From the NCBI RefSeq assembly GCF_002112505.1, contig NZ_NEHW01000001.1, positions 1-64,000 on the forward strand: 64,000 nucleotides of DNA, read 5' to 3'. Numbering within the stretch: position 1 is the stretch's first letter; each line of letters opens with the position of its first letter. Below, piece after piece: positions 47,601 through 59,145 of the stretch. Both the position numbers and the translations under genes were made by a program. The notes beneath the pieces are model-generated. The model made no database searches and had not been told where the DNA came from. It saw nothing but the letters and a program-made list of their open reading frames with translations. The stretch is from Pseudomonas sp. R28(2017) (lineage in GTDB: Bacteria > Pseudomonadota > Gammaproteobacteria > Pseudomonadales > Pseudomonadaceae).

Positions 47601-48555
47601 AGCCGCAGGCCGCGAACGTGTCGGCGAAGGTGGCGAGGCTGTCCTGGCGGATCGGCTCGGAGCCGGAATAGGCCACACGCCAGCGGCTCAGGTCGAGGCC
47701 GGCCAGGGCCGCCTCGCTGACCCGCTCGCTGCACAGCCGGTAGGCGAAGTCTGGCCCGCCGCTGATGGTGCCGCCGTACTCGCTGATCGCCTGCAACCAG
47801 CGCAGCGGCCGGGCGAGGAAGTAACCCGGCGACATCAGCACGCAGGGTACGCCGCTGAAGATCGGCTGCAGCAGCCCACCGATCAGGCCCATGTCGTGGT
47901 ACAGCGGCAACCAGCTGACGATCACGTCGTCGGGGTTGAGGTCGATGCCGAAGCCCGAGCGGATCAACTGCTCGTTGGCCACCAGGTTGCCATGGCTGAC
48001 CTGCACGCCCTTGGGCAACGCGGTGGAGCCGGAGGTGTATTGCAGGAAGGCAATGTCGTCCACCTGCAGCGCAGGCTCGCGCCAGCTGGCTGCCAATGCC
48101 GGATCGAGCGCATCCACCGCCAGCAGTTCGGGAGCATTGTCGCCGCTCAAGGCTTCAAGGCCCTGCAGGCTGTCGTGCAGCGCCGCGACGGTCAACAGCA
48201 GGCGCGGCTCGGCGTCGTCGATGATCGACAGCAGGCGCTCCTGGTGATGCCGACGCGACGACTCCGGTGGATAGGCCGGCACGGCAATGACGCCGGCGTA
48301 CAGGCAACCGAAGAACGCCGCCACGTAGTCCGGGCCGCTGGGGAACAGCAGCACGGCCCGCTCGCCAAACCCGGCACGGGCCTGCAACGCCGCAGCGATG
48401 GTGCGCGCTCGCGCATCCAGGTCGCGGTAGCTGAGCACGGCCTGCTCGCCGGGGGCATCGGCCAGAAAGCGCAGGGCGATGCGGTCCGGGGTCAGCGCGG
48501 CGCGTTGCGCCAGGGCCTGGACCAGCGAGAGCGGGAGTTCGAAGGCGTCCGTCAT
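35605..48555 (-). CDS. pvdL: Pyoverdine chromophore non-ribosomal peptide synthetase PvdL
   Basis: A 4316-residue synthetase that starts pyoverdine assembly by loading a fatty acid, Glu, D-Tyr and Dab. The ATG at 48555 ([20 protein letters not shown]) follows AGGAAC; 28 upstream codons are not plausible. Approximate order: acyl-AMP ligase (1-590), carrier (LLLGGNS, Ser about 609), C (HHIVADGW, about 805), A ([12 protein letters not shown], 1275), carrier (1660), C (HHIVTEGW, 1860), A ([12 protein letters not shown], 2335), carrier (LGGDSIL, 2728), epimerase-type domain ([10 protein letters not shown], 2912), C (HHILIDAWC, 3378), A (3862), final carrier (4252). No thioesterase, as expected. 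Length and order match PvdL of P. aeruginosa. The iron-starvation box upstream puts it under PfrI. Confidence 0.95.
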   Translation of the reverse strand: MTDAFELPLSLVQALAQRAALTPDRIALRFLADAPGEQAVLSYRDLDARARTIAAALQARAGFGERAVLLFPSGPDYVAAFFGCLYAGVIAVPAYPPESSRRHHQERLLSIIDDAEPRLLLTVAALHDSLQGLEALSGDNAPELLAVDALDPALAASWREPALQVDDIAFLQYTSGSTALPKGVQVSHGNLVANEQLIRSGFGIDLNPDDVIVSWLPLYHDMGLIGGLLQPIFSGVPCVLMSPGYFLARPLRWLQAISEYGGTISGGPDFAYRLCSERVSEAALAGLDLSRWRVAYSGSEPIRQDSLATFADTFAACGFQPGSFFASYGLAEATLFVSGSRRGQGIGALELDAEAFAVNRAEAGKGSVLMSCGYPQPGHAVRIVEPQQLTVLGDNLVGEIWAGGPSIARGYWRNPEATARTFVEQDGQTWLRTGDLGFMRDGEVFVTGRLKDMLIVRGQNLYPQDLEKTLEREVDVLRKGRVAVFAVDDQGEEGIGVAVEISRNVQKAVKPEDLIKTLRQVIADACRQAPAVVLLLNPGALPKTSSGKLQRSACRLRLHDGSLDCYARFPVAAGQVAETAMADDLQACIAGIWREVLKVEAVAADDHFLLLGGNSIAATQVTARLADELAIPLSLRTLFEAPTLAEYSAGVAAILAEGAAATTAITALNRGQALPQSLAQNRLWLTWQLQPQSAAYNIPAGLHLRGELDEAALEGAFQALVARHESLRTVFSEVDGQALQHVLPEQPFSLQRLDFEGLAPEHVRQRREDEARQPFDLTQGPLLRVTLVRLDDEDHQLWVTLHHIVADGWSLNILLDEFAKLYAARCQGLDARLAPLTLGYADYGTWQRQWLAEGESARQLAYWKAALGDTSPVLDLYPDQPRSSLHQNRAARLSVKVPARLGDALKGLAGEQQASLFMVLLAAWQGLLHRYTGQADIRVGVPNANRPRQETQGMVGFFINTQVLRAHLDGRLPFTQLLAQVRGATLDAQANQDLPFEQLLEALPEAREQGLFQVMFNHQQRDLSALRRLPGLLAEELPWHSREAKFDLQLHSEEDHQGRLSLAFDYAAELFEASTVKRLAQHLLALLEQVCAQPQLPLGDIQLLDEQGRQQLLAWGDAPAPAPQQLLVEQLNEQARLTPERTALVWEGGSLSYAELHQQANRLAHYLRDKGVGPDTCVAIALERSPQLLVGLLAILKAGGAYVPLDVDYPAERLAYMLGDCQASLLLSHSSLLGTLPQVDGVSAIALDQLHLDSWPSQAPGLHLHGDNLAYVIYTSGSTGRPKGVGNTHAALAERLQWMQSTYTLDESDVLMQKAPISFDVSVWECFWPLITGCKLVLAGPGEHRDPQRIAALVQAHGVTTLHFVPPLLQVFVQEPLAAGCSSLRRLFSGGEALPSHLRDRVLQLLPQVQLHNRYGPTETAINVTHWHCQAADGERSPIGRPLGNVLCRVLDDELELAAPGVPGELYLGGAGLARGYLGRPGLTAERFVPQADGNGARLYRSGDRARWQVQNTALEYLGRLDQQVKVRGFRVEPEEVQACLLAQPGVEQAVVLVHQDAVGAQLVGYYSGSSGSAQSDALLAALAEQLPAYMVPSQLIGLAQMPLGPSGKIDRKALPAPVWQQRAHVEPQTALQQQVAAIWREVLNLPQVGLHDDFFALGGHSLLATQIVSRTRQACDVELPLKALFEASELAAFCAEIARIRAAGECNRQGQIALVDRRQAVPLSYSQQRMWFLWQMEPDSPAYNVGGMARLRGALHVDAFERALQALIVRHETLRTTFPSIEGVPYQCVADDSGLQLDWQDFIALPADTRQQRLQQLADDQAHQPFDLERGPLLRACLAKTEDREHYFVLTLHHIVTEGWAMDIFARELGELYEAFVDDRESPLAPLPVQYLDYSVWQRQWLESGEGARQLAYWKDRLGDEHPVLALPADRPRPAVQSHRGELHRFDLDPALVARVHAFNHQRGLTLFMTMTATLAALLHRYSGQRDLRIGAPVANRIRPESEGLIGAFLNTQVLRCQLDGQMTVAALLDQVRQAAIEGQSHQDLPFDQLVEALQPPRSSAYNPLFQVMCNVQRWAFQQSRTLAGMQVDYLVNDASATKFDLYLEVTDLDGRLGCCLTYSRDLFDAPRIARMAEHWQQLLVGLLDNPQQRLCELPMLADAEQQVLIGQLQGEQDFALDQTLHGLFAAQAARTPNAGALTFAGQHMTYAELDQQANRLARALRERGVGPQVRVGLALERSLEMVVGLLAILKAGGAYVPLDPEYPLDRLRYMIEDSRIGLLLSQRALLETLGELPDGVARWSLEDDAASLSAHSNAPLDNLNLPQHQAYLIYTSGSTGKPKGVVVSHGEISMHCQAVIDAFGMRSDDCELHFYSINFDAASERLLVPLLCGARVVLRAQGQWGADDICQLVREQQVSVLGFTPSYGSQLAQYLAGRGEQLPVRLVITGGEALTGEHLQRIRQAFVPQQFFNAYGPTETVVMPLACLAPEVMPADAGSVPIGRVIGARTAYILDEDLALLPQGGIGELYVGGAGLAQGYHDRPGLSAERFVADPFSRDGGRLYRTGDLVRLRADGLVEYVGRADQQVKIRGFRIELGEIESRLQEHADVDEAVVLALDLPGGKQLVGYLVCQQATADSEAQSRLREAVKADARQHLPDYMVPAHLVLLERLPLMGNGKLDRRALPAPDLEQARQHYQAPANELEEQLAQVWREVLNTSRVGVQDNFFELGGDSILSIQVVSRARQLGLQFTPRDLFQHQTIQTLAAVVSRSAAPSSIEQGPREGYSGLTPIQHWFFDSDVAQPQHWNQAVLLEARQPLDRATLEQALAGLVAHHDSLRLRFTQGRAAFAAPSAEQLLWTATVADFADCQALYTDVQRSLDLERGPLLRALLVSDGKGAQRLLLAIHHLVVDGVSWRVLLEDLQALYRGQPLAAKTHAMADWAARLASYAGSDSLRDELGWWQGQLGSVRHELPCDHPQGGNLHRHADTLAISLDVAQTRQLLQEAPAAYHTQVNDLLLTALARTLCRWSGDQEVLVQLEGHGRDGLFEDMDLTRSVGWFTNAYPLRLNPQVGDDDAARGTSIKRIKEQLRQVPHKGLGYGVLRYLGDAASRERMAALPQARITFNYLGQFDQQFDEAALFLPLDAPAGLAHDLDAPLPNWLSVDGQVYGGALQLRWTYSRERYEPRTIAQLAEAYRQELLALVSHCLADGNGSFTPSDFPLAYLTQAQIDALPVPAARIEDVYPLTPMQEGMLLHTLLEPGTGLYYMQDRYRINSALDPERFAQAWQAVVARHEALRASFSWNAGETMLQIIHKPGRTPVDYQDWRGLDEAAQEARLQALHKAERETGFALLQEAPFHLRLVRVDDQRYWFMMSNHHILIDAWCRSLLMNDFFEIYQALGEGRQAQLPVPPRYRDYIGWLQRQDMGEARRWWQANLAGFERATALPSDRPLRNDHAGDGMVVGDCYTRLEVSDGVRLRELAQAHQLTINTFAQAAWALVLARYSGDRDVAFGVTVAGRPVSLPQMQRTVGLFINSIALRVQLPEPGQRRSVRQWLQGLLERNMELREYEYLPLVAIQECSELHKGQPLFNSLFVFENAPVETAVLDHAQHLNASSDSGRTHTNFPLTAVCYPGDDLGLHLSFDQRYFDYPTVERLLAEFKRLLLALVQGFEGEVSALPLLGADEQRFLLDDCNRTEHAYPLEQSYVALFEAQVAAHPERTVARCLEASYDYAGLNLAANRLGHALVGAGVAIDQPVALLAERGLPLLGMIVGSFKAGAGYLPLDPGLPSARLQRIVELSRTPVLVCSAACAGQARQLLDELAGVARPQLLVWEEVQGSSIASHNPGIHSGPDNLAYVIYTSGSTGLPKGVMVEQRGMLNNQLSKVPYLALSERDVIAQTASQSFDISVWQFLAAPLFGARVEIVPNAIAHDPQGLLAHVQATGISVLESVPSLIQGMLANDHQALDGLRWMLPTGEAMPPELAAQWLQRYPQVGLVNAYGPAECSDDVAFFRVDMASTRGSYLPIGTPTDNNRLYLYGEDQALVPLGAVGELCVAGTGVGRGYVGDPVRTALAFIPHPHGAPGERLYRTGDLARQRPDGVLEYVGRIDHQVKIRGYRIELGEIEARLHEQAELRDAAVGVQESANGKHLVGYLVAHQGVVADAALLEQVKQRLRAELPEYMVPLHWGWFASLPHNANGKLDRKALPAIEIGGQHNQAYLAPRDELEAVLAGIWGDVLKAERVGVHDNFFELGGHSLLATQIASRVQKQLQLNVPLRAMFECSTVEELAEYVRGLQGSALDEGKADRLSDLMAELEGL

Positions 48556-48645
48556 GGGGGGTTCCTGCCAGTGTCTGGTTGAGTCGGGCTGGCTGCCTCG
48601 CACACGGTGGGCGGGCGGCTGCAGCGGCCGGATGTACACAGGGGA

Positions 48646-48669
48646 ACGGATGGGCGCGGCAGGAAATTA
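48646..48669 (-). promoter_or_regulatory. Iron-starvation box of pvdL
   Basis: On the minus strand GCTAATT, 16 nt, then CGT: TAATT-n16-CGT, one mismatch from TAAAT-n16-CGT. It lies about 90 bp before the pvdL start. Confidence 0.7.
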
Positions 48670-48765
48670 GCGGCGCGAAGGGGCGCGGATGGCGGCGGAA
48701 GGTGAACTGCGTCACGCTCATCGGCTTAGAACCGAAACTAATAGAAACTCATTAACTTTCGTATT

Positions 48766-48780
48766 TGACAATCATTATCA
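48766..48780. promoter_or_regulatory. Fur box of pfrI
   Basis: TGACAAT-C-ATTATCA is one base from the 7-1-7 Fur consensus TGATAAT-n-ATTATCA. It overlaps a TTGACA -35 element (48765-48770) about 90 bp before the pfrI start, so Fe-Fur should block RNA polymerase directly. Confidence 0.85.
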
Positions 48781-48860
48781 TTCTGAATAGTTTGTCGCAC
48801 GTCGTAGGAAGCTTCCCCTTATGGGGTGCTCCCTTTCCCCTTCGAGACAAGGTGATTTCC

Positions 48861-49391
48861 ATGGCGGAACAACTATCCACAAGTAAGTGCGATTCACCAT
48901 TACTCCAGGCGTTCGTCGACAACCGCAGCATCCTGGTCAAGATCGCGGCGCGCATCACTGGCTGCCGCTCGCGCGCCGAGGATGTGGTGCAGGACGCTTT
49001 CTTCCGGCTCAGCGCCGCCCCGCAGATCACCTCGTCGTTCAAGGCGCAGCTCAGCTACCTGTTCCAGATCGTGCGCAACCTGGCCATCGACCATTACCGC
49101 AAGCAGGCGATGGAGCTGAAGTACTCCGGCAGCGAAGAGGAAGGCCTGAACGTGGTCATCCCGAACGCTTCGCCCGAGGCCACGCACATCAACCTGGCGG
49201 CACTCGAGCATATCGCCGAGGCGCTCAACGAACTGCCCCAGCGCACCCGCTATGCCTTCGAGATGTACCGCTTGCATGGCGTGCCGCAGAAGGACATCGC
49301 CAAGGAACTAGGGGTGTCGCCGACCCTGGTCAACTTCATGATTCGCGATGCTTTGGTGCATTGCCGCAAGACTGCCAACCGGCAAGCCTGA
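48861..49391 (+). CDS. pfrI: Iron-starvation ECF sigma factor PfrI (PvdS orthologue)
   Basis: A 176-residue ECF sigma factor that directs pyoverdine biosynthesis genes. The ATG at 48861 starts MAEQLSTSKCDSPLLQAFVD; in-frame codons upstream lie in the Fur/promoter region. Region 2 shows CRSRAEDVVQDAFFRL and LFQIVRNLAIDHYRKQAMEL; region 4 shows LNELPQRTRYAFEMYRLHGV and KDIAKELGVSPTLVNFMIRD. It is divergent from pvdL, as in other P. putida strains, and has a Fur box overlapping its -35. It should read the four iron-starvation boxes in this window. Confidence 0.93.
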   Translation: MAEQLSTSKCDSPLLQAFVDNRSILVKIAARITGCRSRAEDVVQDAFFRLSAAPQITSSFKAQLSYLFQIVRNLAIDHYRKQAMELKYSGSEEEGLNVVIPNASPEATHINLAALEHIAEALNELPQRTRYAFEMYRLHGVPQKDIAKELGVSPTLVNFMIRDALVHCRKTANRQA

Positions 49392-49405
49392 AACATCGGT
49401 GCTGG

Positions 49406-49508
49406 CTGCTTCGCGGGTGAACCCGCTCCCACAAAGACAGCACAGGATCTGAAGCCTGCGCGGTCCTTTGTGGGAGCGGCGGTTCGGCGCCCCGACTTGC
49501 CCGCGAAG
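49406..49508. repeat. Divergent inverted REP pair
   Basis: REP-like cores at about 49406-49437 and, inverted, 49464-49508. The right copy carries an insertion (GCGGTTCGGCGCCCCGAC) that splits its core, so the pair is degenerate. It separates the convergent pfrI and pvdY genes. Confidence 0.7.
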
Positions 49509-49522
49509 CAGGCGACGCGGTT

Positions 49523-50536
49523 TCAGACCAGCTTGCAGCGGTCGAAGAACCGCTCCCGCCCCAGAATCATCAGCGCCGCGCGCTTGTGCGGGAAATCGAA
49601 CTCCTTGTCGCAATGGAAGCACTGGTCGTGCATGTAGCCGATCATCTTGCCGTTGTCGGCGCGCGGCTCAGCCACCACCCGCTGGGTGCGCGGGTCGTCC
49701 AGGAACAGGTAGTGCACCAGTGCCAACAGCCAGCTGGCGACCTTGTGCGGGCCACGGTGCGCCTCTTCCCCCACCAACATATGGATGCCACGGTCGTAGT
49801 CGTCGGCCGGGTAGAACGGCGCGATGCGGTCCTCTTTGGCCCAGTAGGCTTCGAAGTAGGCAAACGGCTGGTCATCGAAGCAGCCGATCAGGGTCAGGGC
49901 ATGGGGGTCGGCTTCAAGCTTGGCCAGGTACTCGCGGTGCTGCGCCAGCGTGCCCGCCTCCTGCCAGAATTTCTCTACCCGCGGGTTGTTCTGCCAGCGG
50001 TTGAAACGCTCGAGGTCCTGGTCGATTTCCAGGGTCCGCAGCGAAACCCAGGCGCCCAGGCGCGTATCGAAGCGGCGATACACCTCGCCACGGGGCTTGG
50101 GTGCCCGGCGCGGGTGGCGCTTGCCGTTGCTGAATTGCATCTGCTGCGGGTAGGCAGCGCAGGCCGAGGCGCCCAGCCATGGCTGCGGCAACTGCCAGAA
50201 CAACGTACGTTCGCACAGGTACACACCGTCGGCTTCGCTGGCCAGCAACAAACCACTGGCCAATGCCTCGGGCACGCTTGCCGACAGATGCACAGCCAGG
50301 CGCTGACGTGCCGGGTCACGCGACAGCAGCCAGTAGCAGGCAGCCCACAACGCCTGCTGCGGGCGCTGCGAACACAGGCTCTGCACATGGGCTTGCAGCG
50401 TATCGCCCGGCACCAGGCGTACCTGGATCAGTGGGCGGCCTTCAAGGGTCAGGCTCAACCAGCCGTCGCCCTCCTCGGCATTGAGGCTGCGCCAGCGGGG
50501 GAGAGACAGGGGCTGCGAAGCGGCATCGGATGGCAT
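49523..50536 (-). CDS. pvdY: Siderophore N-acyltransferase (PvdYII/RhbD-like)
   Basis: A 337-residue GNAT acyltransferase of the IucB/AlcB/RhbD siderophore group, thought to acetylate N5-hydroxyornithine or a related hydroxamate precursor. The family's C-terminal landmarks are visible: FDDQPFAYFEAYWAKEDRIA, YDRGIHMLVGEEAHRGPHKV and NGKMIGYMHDQCFHCDKEFD. The N-terminal 130 residues are variable, as is usual. The exact iron-starvation box 45 bp upstream ties it to pyoverdine production. Its substrate in this strain depends on the pyoverdine structure, which is not known. Confidence 0.78.
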   Translation of the reverse strand: MPSDAASQPLSLPRWRSLNAEEGDGWLSLTLEGRPLIQVRLVPGDTLQAHVQSLCSQRPQQALWAACYWLLSRDPARQRLAVHLSASVPEALASGLLLASEADGVYLCERTLFWQLPQPWLGASACAAYPQQMQFSNGKRHPRRAPKPRGEVYRRFDTRLGAWVSLRTLEIDQDLERFNRWQNNPRVEKFWQEAGTLAQHREYLAKLEADPHALTLIGCFDDQPFAYFEAYWAKEDRIAPFYPADDYDRGIHMLVGEEAHRGPHKVASWLLALVHYLFLDDPRTQRVVAEPRADNGKMIGYMHDQCFHCDKEFDFPHKRAALMILGRERFFDRCKLV

Positions 50537-50580
50537 GGTCTGGGCTCACGGCAAAAGGAAAGAAAGGCTCACTGCTGATG

Positions 50581-50604
50581 ACGTGCCCGTGCCAGGGGAA
50601 TTTA
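50581..50604 (-). promoter_or_regulatory. Iron-starvation box of pvdY
   Basis: On the minus strand TAAAT-n16-CGT, an exact match. Its TAAAT overlaps the TAA stop codon of the upstream solute-binding protein gene (50602-50604). Confidence 0.78.
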
Positions 50605-51402
50605 GTCGTGCGGCGCGGCGACGGTGATCTGGTAGGGCTGGAAGATACGCGCCAGTTCACCCGTGTTGCGCAGGTTACCCATCAGCTCGGCGAACTTGCG
50701 ATCACTGATCGGTGAACCGGGGCGGAGCAAGGCATAGTGGTGATAGACCTGGTCGATGCGCTGCGAGGCGATCAGCTGGCTGAAGCTCTCGGGGTTGCGG
50801 GCGAGGAAGTCGCTCAGGTACGAGCGCGTCACCAGGGCAATGTCGGAGCGGCCGGCCTGCACCATCAGCAGGTTGCTGTCGTGGGAGTAGGTCAGTGTCG
50901 CGTTGTAGGCCTTGCGCAGGTAGTTGGGGTCGGGGTTGAAGTTGGCAAAGGCGTAGTGATAACCGTTGAACAAGGCCAGGCGCTTGCCACCCAGGCTATC
51001 GAAGTAATGCGGGTCACGGCCATCGGCCTTCCTGGCGACGAACACCTCGGCATCCTCCAGGCCCATGTCCACCGTCTGGTGGGGGATCTGCTGCCAACCC
51101 CACTCGGGGTTCTCGAAGATCGCCATGTCGGTGCGACCTTGCTGGAAATCACCAAAGCGCCGCTGGATGGACGTGGGCACCAGGACGAAACGGTAATCCT
51201 GCTGCAGGCGGTTCAAGGCCTCGACCAGCTGTGGCAGCAAACCGGTGTCGGCGCCCTGCTCCGGGCGCACGGTGTAAGGCGGGAAATGCGCGGCGCCGAT
51301 CTTCACGTCGATGGCCTCGGCGGCCCACGCTGGCACCGCCAGCCAGGCTGCCGCCAGCATCAACAGGGTGGAAATTACCTTCAGGCCGGGCGCTGGAGTC
51401 AA
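50602..51402 (-). CDS. Periplasmic solute-binding protein (amino-acid ABC type, SBP_bac_3)
   Basis: A 266-residue protein with a signal peptide (VISTLLMLAAAWLAVPAWAA) and the family-3 solute-binding fold: VKIGAAHFPPYTVRPEQGAD near the N-terminus, FGDFQQGRTDMAIFENPEWG and HDSNLLMVQAGRSDIALVTR further on. No ABC permease or ATPase is adjacent, so it may be an orphan binding protein or a sensory component. The only usable start in this frame before the signal peptide is TTG at 51402. No iron-starvation box is visible before it. Confidence 0.8.
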   Translation of the reverse strand: MTPAPGLKVISTLLMLAAAWLAVPAWAAEAIDVKIGAAHFPPYTVRPEQGADTGLLPQLVEALNRLQQDYRFVLVPTSIQRRFGDFQQGRTDMAIFENPEWGWQQIPHQTVDMGLEDAEVFVARKADGRDPHYFDSLGGKRLALFNGYHYAFANFNPDPNYLRKAYNATLTYSHDSNLLMVQAGRSDIALVTRSYLSDFLARNPESFSQLIASQRIDQVYHHYALLRPGSPISDRKFAELMGNLRNTGELARIFQPYQITVAAPHD

Positions 51403-51565
51403 AACGGACGCTCATCACGGTTCATACCTGGATGCGCCTAAGCTAGGCGTTTTCCCGGCATGGCACAACTGCTGGTTATGCCAAAGTGAGGGCATTTTGC
51501 CAGGGGATGCCGTGTGGCCAGACATTGGCTACGCTGCTTTGGCATAGATGGCGAGGGAGCCTGGT

Positions 51566-52117
51566 ATGGGCCACTGGTTGGTGATCGACCTGGAAGCCAC
51601 CACCGATGACGGTGGCTGGCCGGTCACGGAGATGGAAATCATTGAAATCGGCGCCAGCCTGGTGACCCGCGAAGGCCGTGAAGTGGACCACTTCCAGCGT
51701 TTCGTGCGGCCCCGGCGGCGGCCACAGCTGACACCGTTCTGCCGCGAGCTGACGCACATCAGCCAGGCCAACGTCGACAGTGCTGCGGCGTTCCCGGAGG
51801 TTTGGGCGCGCTTCGAGCGCTGGCTGGAGCACCATCGCGGGCAGCTGCAGGCCTGGGTCAGCTGGGGTGACTACGACCGCCAGCAGCTGCTGCAGGAGTG
51901 GCGCCAGCATGCGGTCGACAGCCTGCTGCGCGAGCTGCCGCACATCAACCTCAAGCAGCGTTTCGCCAAGGCCCGCCACCTGCAGCGCCCGGCCGGGCTC
52001 AATGGTGCGCTGCAACTGGCCGGCATGCACTTCTGCGGGCAGCAGCACCGGGCCTTGGAAGATGCACGCAACACCGCACGCCTGCTGCCATTGAGCCTGC
52101 CTGCGAACGGTACTTGA
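51566..52117 (+). CDS. DEDDh 3'-5' exonuclease (exonuclease III-type/ERI-1-like)
   Basis: A 183-residue single-domain exonuclease. The catalytic Asp-Glu are in WLVIDLEATTDDGGW, the second Asp in VSWGDYDRQQLLQEW, and the DEDDh His-Asp in GQQHRALEDARNTARLL. GAGGGAG lies 6-7 nt before ATG 51566; an earlier ATG at 51548 is less well placed. Such proteins trim RNA or DNA ends; the substrate is not known. Divergent from the solute-binding protein gene. Confidence 0.85.
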   Translation: MGHWLVIDLEATTDDGGWPVTEMEIIEIGASLVTREGREVDHFQRFVRPRRRPQLTPFCRELTHISQANVDSAAAFPEVWARFERWLEHHRGQLQAWVSWGDYDRQQLLQEWRQHAVDSLLRELPHINLKQRFAKARHLQRPAGLNGALQLAGMHFCGQQHRALEDARNTARLLPLSLPANGT

Positions 52118-52193
52118 AAGCAGATGACGGGGCGAATGGGCTTGGGCATACTGGCCAGCCCTTTTTTCACCCCCATTCTTTCAGGAGTCGCCC

Positions 52194-52478
52194 ATGTTCC
52201 AGGTCAACGAGTACTTCAACGGCACCGTCAAGTCGATCGCATTCGCGGGCGAAGAAGGCCCTGCCACTGTGGGCGTGATGGCCCCGGGCGAATACGAGTT
52301 CGGCACCGCCAAGCGCGAGATCATGCACGTGGTGTCCGGCGCCCTGACCGTGAAGCTGCCAGGTAGCGACAACTGGGAAACCTTCAACGCTGGCGACAAG
52401 TTCAACGTACCGGCCGACAGCAAGTTCCAGCTGCAGGTGAAGGTGGATACCGCCTACCTGTGCGAGTACCGCGACTAA
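52194..52478 (+). CDS. ppnP: Pyrimidine/purine nucleoside phosphorylase PpnP
   Basis: A 94-residue one-domain cupin (DUF1255). [40 protein letters not shown] and [11 protein letters not shown] are family hallmarks, with the C-terminal CEYRD. PpnP splits diverse nucleosides with phosphate to base and ribose-1-phosphate. AGGAG lies 7 nt before the ATG. A REP pair follows. Confidence 0.93.
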   Translation: MFQVNEYFNGTVKSIAFAGEEGPATVGVMAPGEYEFGTAKREIMHVVSGALTVKLPGSDNWETFNAGDKFNVPADSKFQLQVKVDTAYLCEYRD

Positions 52479-52492
52479 GCGCCAGCCTGTAC

Positions 52493-52583
52493 CGGCCCTT
52501 TCGCGGGCTAGCCCGCTCCCACAGGTTAAGCACCACACTCGAGGGCAGTGGTGAACCTGTGGGAGCGGGTTTACCCGCGAAAA
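52493..52583. repeat. Inverted REP pair
   Basis: Copies at 52493-52526 and, inverted, 52557-52583, with core variants GGGCTAGCCC and GGGTTTACCC. They lie between two convergent genes and could serve as a bidirectional terminator. Confidence 0.8.
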
Positions 52584-52591
52584 ATCCAGCA

Positions 52592-53284
52592 CTAAACCTT
52601 CAGGAAATTCGCCACCTTTTCAGCCGCAGCCTGCAAGTGCTGCTCATGGCTGAATCCCGAAGCCTTCAGCGGCTTAAGGTCATGATCCCCCGCCACCAGC
52701 CAGCTCACCTCGATCGACGGTGACAGCGCATACCCTTGCACTGCCTCGCGATTGCCCAGCGCATCGCGCTCCCCCTGCACGATCAACGTACGCGTATTCA
52801 GCCCTGCCAGGTGCTCGACCCTGGGCTTCTCGGGCTTGCCCACCGCATAGAAGGGATACCCCAGGCACACCAGCGCATCCGCGCCCAATTCATCGGCCAA
52901 CAGGCTGGCCATGCGCCCGCCCATCGACTTGCCGCCAATGCCCAGCCTGCCCGTGACCAAAGGTCGCACCTGCCGGTACACCTCGCGCCAGCATTCGAGC
53001 AGCACCTTCTGCGGATTGGGCGGCCGCTTGCCGCCGCCATGACGCCGCTCGGCCATGTAGGGGAACTCGAAACGAACCACCCCGACCCCAAGCGCCGCCA
53101 GCCTTCGCGCCATTTCGTTCATGAAGTCGCTGTCCATCGGCGCGCCCGCGCCGTGAGCCAGGATCAGGCACGCGGACGCACCGCCCTCGCCCCCGTTTCG
53201 CGGAGGATCGCAGCGCAAGCCTGGGACATTTCCGACTTGCGCCCATTGATCCCCGTCAATACCGGCACTTTGCCCATTACTCAT
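52592..53284 (-). CDS. Alpha/beta hydrolase (KANL3/Tex30-like)
   Basis: A 230-residue hydrolase. The ATG at 53284 gives [20 protein letters not shown]. Features are the [20 protein letters not shown] oxyanion-hole strand, nucleophile elbow [19 protein letters not shown], acid in [12 protein letters not shown] and catalytic His in [15 protein letters not shown]. The in vivo substrate is unknown. Its first codons contain the Anr box of the divergent ccoN-1 gene. Confidence 0.85.
   Translation of the reverse strand: MSNGQSAGIDGDQWAQVGNVPGLRCDPPRNGGEGGASACLILAHGAGAPMDSDFMNEMARRLAALGVGVVRFEFPYMAERRHGGGKRPPNPQKVLLECWREVYRQVRPLVTGRLGIGGKSMGGRMASLLADELGADALVCLGYPFYAVGKPEKPRVEHLAGLNTRTLIVQGERDALGNREAVQGYALSPSIEVSWLVAGDHDLKPLKASGFSHEQHLQAAAEKVANFLKV
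53246..53259. promoter_or_regulatory. Anr/FNR box of ccoNOQP-1
   Basis: TTGAT-CCCC-GTCAA is one base from the Anr/FNR consensus TTGAT-n4-ATCAA. It is centred about 83 bp before the ccoN-1 ATG and lies inside the hydrolase coding region (about codons 9-13). Confidence 0.75.
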
Positions 53285-53335
53285 GCTTGCCTCGCTGTAA
53301 AGCCTGCCAAAATAACCGTGGATGGGAACCCATAC

Positions 53336-54760
<1,425 letters not shown>

Positions 54761-54773
54761 GGAGACCTGCCTG

Positions 54774-55382
54774 ATGAAACATGAAGTCATCGAGAAAAAC
54801 GTCGGCCTGCTGGCCCTGCTGATGGTGTTTGCCGTGAGCATCGGCGGCCTGACCCAGATCGTTCCGCTGTTCTTCCAGGACGTCACCAACAAGCCGGTCG
54901 AAGGCATGAAGCCTTACACCGCGCTGCAACTGGAAGGCCGCGACATCTACATCCGCGAAGGTTGCGTCGGTTGCCACTCGCAGATGATCCGCCCGTTCCG
55001 CGCCGAAACCGAGCGCTACGGCCACTACTCGGTCGCCGGCGAAAGCGTCTGGGACCACCCCTTCCTGTGGGGCTCCAAGCGCACCGGCCCGGACCTGGCC
55101 CGGGTCGGCGGCCGCTACTCGGACGACTGGCACCGCGCGCACCTGTACAACCCGCGCAACGTGGTACCGGAGTCGAAGATGCCGTCGTACCCGTGGCTGG
55201 TCGCCGAAAAGGTCGACAACAGCCACACCGACACCAAGATGCGCACCCTGCGCACCCTCGGCGTGCCGTATACCGACGAGGACATCGCCGGGGCCCGTGA
55301 CGCGGTCAAGGGCAAGACCGAGATGGACGCCCTGGTCGCCTACCTGCAGGTGCTCGGCACCGCCATCAAGAACAAGAGGTAA
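54774..55382 (+). CDS. ccoO: cbb3 oxidase monoheme subunit CcoO-1
   Basis: A 202-residue membrane-anchored cytochrome c with one N-terminal membrane segment ([20 protein letters not shown]) and one heme motif [20 protein letters not shown]. It passes electrons from CcoP or soluble cytochrome c to CcoN. It follows ccoN-1 by 13 bp with GAGGAGA in front of the ATG. Confidence 0.95.
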   Translation: MKHEVIEKNVGLLALLMVFAVSIGGLTQIVPLFFQDVTNKPVEGMKPYTALQLEGRDIYIREGCVGCHSQMIRPFRAETERYGHYSVAGESVWDHPFLWGSKRTGPDLARVGGRYSDDWHRAHLYNPRNVVPESKMPSYPWLVAEKVDNSHTDTKMRTLRTLGVPYTDEDIAGARDAVKGKTEMDALVAYLQVLGTAIKNKR

Positions 55383-55387
55383 GTGCC

Positions 55388-55594
55388 ATGGAAATGGACA
55401 TCGGCATGATCCGCGGCCTGGGCACCCTGGTGGTGATGATCGCCTTCATCGGCCTGTCGCTGTGGGTGTTCAACCGTCGCCGCGACCATGATTTCGCCGA
55501 AGCGCGCCTGCTGCCCTTCGTCGACGACCGCCTGCCCCCCGCCGGGCAGGAACCTGCTGCCATGACTGCGGCTGTGAGGAGCAAAGCGCAATGA
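55388..55594 (+). CDS. ccoQ: cbb3 oxidase small subunit CcoQ-1
   Basis: A 68-residue single-span protein, [20 protein letters not shown]..., stabilising the oxidase complex. It begins 5 bp after ccoO-1 and its stop overlaps the ccoP-1 start (ATGA). A second ATG two codons in is also possible. Both CcoQ copies share the motif [10 protein letters not shown]. Confidence 0.9.
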   Translation: MEMDIGMIRGLGTLVVMIAFIGLSLWVFNRRRDHDFAEARLLPFVDDRLPPAGQEPAAMTAAVRSKAQ

Positions 55595-56532
55595 CCACCT
55601 TCTGGAGTACCTACATCAGCGTACTGACCCTCGGCAGCCTGATCGGCCTGGCCTGGCTGTTGCTGTCCACCCGCAAGGGCCAGAGCAACAGCACCACCGA
55701 CCAGACCATGGGGCACAGCTTCGATGGCATCGAGGAGTACGACAACCCGCTGCCCAAGTGGTGGTTCTGGCTGTTCGTCGGCACCCTGGTGTTCGGTGCC
55801 GGCTACCTGGTGCTGTACCCGGGCCTGGGCAACTGGAAAGGCATCCTGCCCGGCTACGAGAATGGCTGGACCGGCGCCAACGAGTGGCAGAAGGAAATGG
55901 AAAAGGCCGACGCCAGGTTCGGCCCGATCTTTGCCAAGTACGCCGCCATGCCGCTGGAGGATGTGGCCAAGGACCCGCAAGCGCTGAAAATGGGCAGCCG
56001 CCTGTTCGCCTCCAACTGCTCGGTGTGCCACGGCTCGGATGCCAAGGGCGCCTACGGCTTCCCCAACCTCACCGACCAGGACTGGCGCTGGGGCGGCGAA
56101 CCGGAAACCATCAAGGCCTCGATCATGAACGGCCGCCACGGCGTGATGCCAGCGTGGGCCGAGGTGATCGGGGAACAGGGCGTGGCGGATGTCGCCGCCT
56201 TCGTGCTGACCAACCTCGATGGCCGCAGCCTGCCGGAAGGGGTCAAGGCCGACCCGCTCAAGGGCAAGGAACTCTTCGCCAGCAACTGCGTGGCCTGCCA
56301 CGGGCCTGAAGGCAAAGGCACCCCTGCCATGGGCGCGCCGAACCTGACCCATCCGCAGGCGTTCATCTATGGTTCGAGCTCTGCCCAGTTGCAGCAGACC
56401 ATTCGCTATGGCCGCCAAGGGCAGATGCCAGCCCAGGCGGACATCCAGGGCAATGACAAGGTGCATCTGCTGGCAGCCTATGTGTACAGCCTGTCGCAGA
56501 ATGGCGCCTCAGAGAACCTGACCGCCCAGTAA
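55591..56532 (+). CDS. ccoP: cbb3 oxidase diheme subunit CcoP-1
   Basis: A 313-residue cytochrome with two membrane segments ([37 protein letters not shown]) and two heme c motifs CSVCHG and CVACHG. The conserved [18 protein letters not shown] region is present. Compared with CcoP-2 it lacks about 14 residues before the first heme domain. It closes the ccoNOQP-1 operon. Confidence 0.95.
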   Translation: MTTFWSTYISVLTLGSLIGLAWLLLSTRKGQSNSTTDQTMGHSFDGIEEYDNPLPKWWFWLFVGTLVFGAGYLVLYPGLGNWKGILPGYENGWTGANEWQKEMEKADARFGPIFAKYAAMPLEDVAKDPQALKMGSRLFASNCSVCHGSDAKGAYGFPNLTDQDWRWGGEPETIKASIMNGRHGVMPAWAEVIGEQGVADVAAFVLTNLDGRSLPEGVKADPLKGKELFASNCVACHGPEGKGTPAMGAPNLTHPQAFIYGSSSAQLQQTIRYGRQGQMPAQADIQGNDKVHLLAAYVYSLSQNGASENLTAQ

Positions 56533-56539
56533 TACCCCC

Positions 56540-56558
56540 GGGGCCGCATTGCGGCCCC
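56540..56558 (+). terminator. Hairpin after ccoNOQP-1
   Basis: GGGGCCGC-ATT-GCGGCCCC is a perfect 8-bp stem just after the ccoP-1 stop. The following TCTCCCC is not a typical U-tract. Confidence 0.6.
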
Positions 56559-56897
56559 TCTCCCCGCTCTACCCCCGCCCTTGCACCCCCTCCGAACAGA
56601 ACTAAGCTTGTTGCCACAGTGGGCTTCGCTCCCAAAGGACCGAAGCAGACGCGGCGTACAGCCTGATGCCGCCCGGAAAAAAAGCTTGACCGATCGATCA
56701 GAAAAATATGAAAAACGGTACACATTACAAATATTTATTTGTGTACAATCGTCCCGACCCTCTCGCCGCGGGACACCGGCGAAAGGGCCCGGACACGGGT
56801 CGGCGCAAGGATCCTTGCGTTGCCATAACCCCAGTGGTTATCGATACTGGCGCCGATTTTTCGACCAACAAGAACACCAAAACCGTGGAACCTTAGA
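56559..56897. other. Intergenic region upstream of ccoNOQP-2
   Basis: About 340 bp without a gene. No Anr box was found by eye; TTGACCGATCGATCAG (56686-56701) has the wrong spacing. The AT-rich part contains overlapping palindromes at 56718-56746, annotated separately, and the last 100 bp contain short GC-rich hairpins but no clear Shine-Dalgarno before ccoN-2. Confidence 0.55.
56718..56746. promoter_or_regulatory. Overlapping palindromes in the ccoN-2 promoter region
   Basis: GTACACA (56718-56724) pairs with TGTGTAC (56740-56746), and ACAAATA-TT-TATTTGT (56727-56742) is a perfect 7-2-7 palindrome with a different centre. They are about 150 bp before ccoN-2 and are candidate operator sites for a regulator other than Anr. 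Confidence 0.4.
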
Positions 56898-58339
<1,442 letters not shown>

Positions 58340-58340
<1 letters not shown>

Positions 58341-58948
58341 TGAAGCATGAAGCCGTCGAGAAGAACATAGGCCTGCTGGCCTTCTTCATGGTCATCGCCG
58401 TGAGCGTCGGTGGCCTGACCCAGATCGTCCCGCTGTTTTTCCAGGACGTCACCAACAAGCCGGTCGAAGGCATGAAGCCGCGCACCGCGCTGGAAGTCGA
58501 AGGCCGCGACATCTACATCCGTGAAGGCTGCGTGGGCTGCCACTCGCAGATGATCCGCCCGTTCCGCGCCGAAACCGAGCGCTACGGCCACTACTCGGTC
58601 GCCGGCGAAAGCGTCTGGGACCACCCGTTCCTGTGGGGCTCCAAGCGCACCGGCCCGGACCTGGCCCGCGTCGGTGGCCGCTACTCCGATGACTGGCACC
58701 GCGCGCACCTGTACAACCCGCGCAACGTGGTGCCGGAGTCGAAGATGCCGGCCTACCCGTGGCTGGTCGAGAACAAGCTCGACGGCAAGGACACCGCGAA
58801 GAAGCTGGAAGTGCTGCGCACCCTCGGCACGCCGTACAGCGACGCCGACATCGCCGGTGCCCGCGACGCGGTCAAGGGCAAGACCGAAATGGACGCACTG
58901 GTCGCGTACCTGCAAGGTCTTGGCACCATCATCAAAAGCAAACGGTGA
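58340..58948 (+). CDS. ccoO: cbb3 oxidase monoheme subunit CcoO-2
   Basis: A 202-residue copy of CcoO with the same heme motif [20 protein letters not shown] and the same length as CcoO-1. Differences cluster in the [20 protein letters not shown] segment. Long stretches, for example around 58500-58700, are nearly identical to ccoO-1. Confidence 0.95.
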
Positions 58949-58953
58949 CGCTG

Positions 58954-59145
58954 ATGGACATCGGGATGATTCGCGGCCTGGGCACCGTCGTGGTGATGGT
59001 GGCCTTCGTGGGCCTGGCGCTGTGGGTGTTCAGCCCGCGACGCAAGAAGGACTTCGACGAAGCGACCCAACTGCCCTTTGCGGATGATCCCGGGGCCAGC
59101 AAGCACGTCGAGCAAGCAAAAGCTTCTGGGAGCAAACAACAATGA
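58954..59145 (+). CDS. ccoQ: cbb3 oxidase small subunit CcoQ-2
   Basis: A 63-residue single-span protein [20 protein letters not shown]... starting 5 bp after ccoO-2. The longer frame upstream overlaps ccoO-2 and is not used. Its stop overlaps the ccoP-2 start as ATGA. Confidence 0.88.
   Translation: MDIGMIRGLGTVVVMVAFVGLALWVFSPRRKKDFDEATQLPFADDPGASKHVEQAKASGSKQQ

Noticed and set aside
46009..48582. 857-residue open frame antisense to the pvdL 5' end
   Set aside because: Shadow of pvdL; no family resemblance.
52736..53335. N-terminal extension of ccoN-1 by 200 codons
   Set aside because: The extension is antisense to the hydrolase gene; CcoN starts at 53336 as in ccoN-2 and in the family.
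56686..56701. TTGACCGATCGATCAG as an Anr box for ccoN-2
   Set aside because: The half-sites are separated by 6 bp instead of 4 and both carry mismatches.
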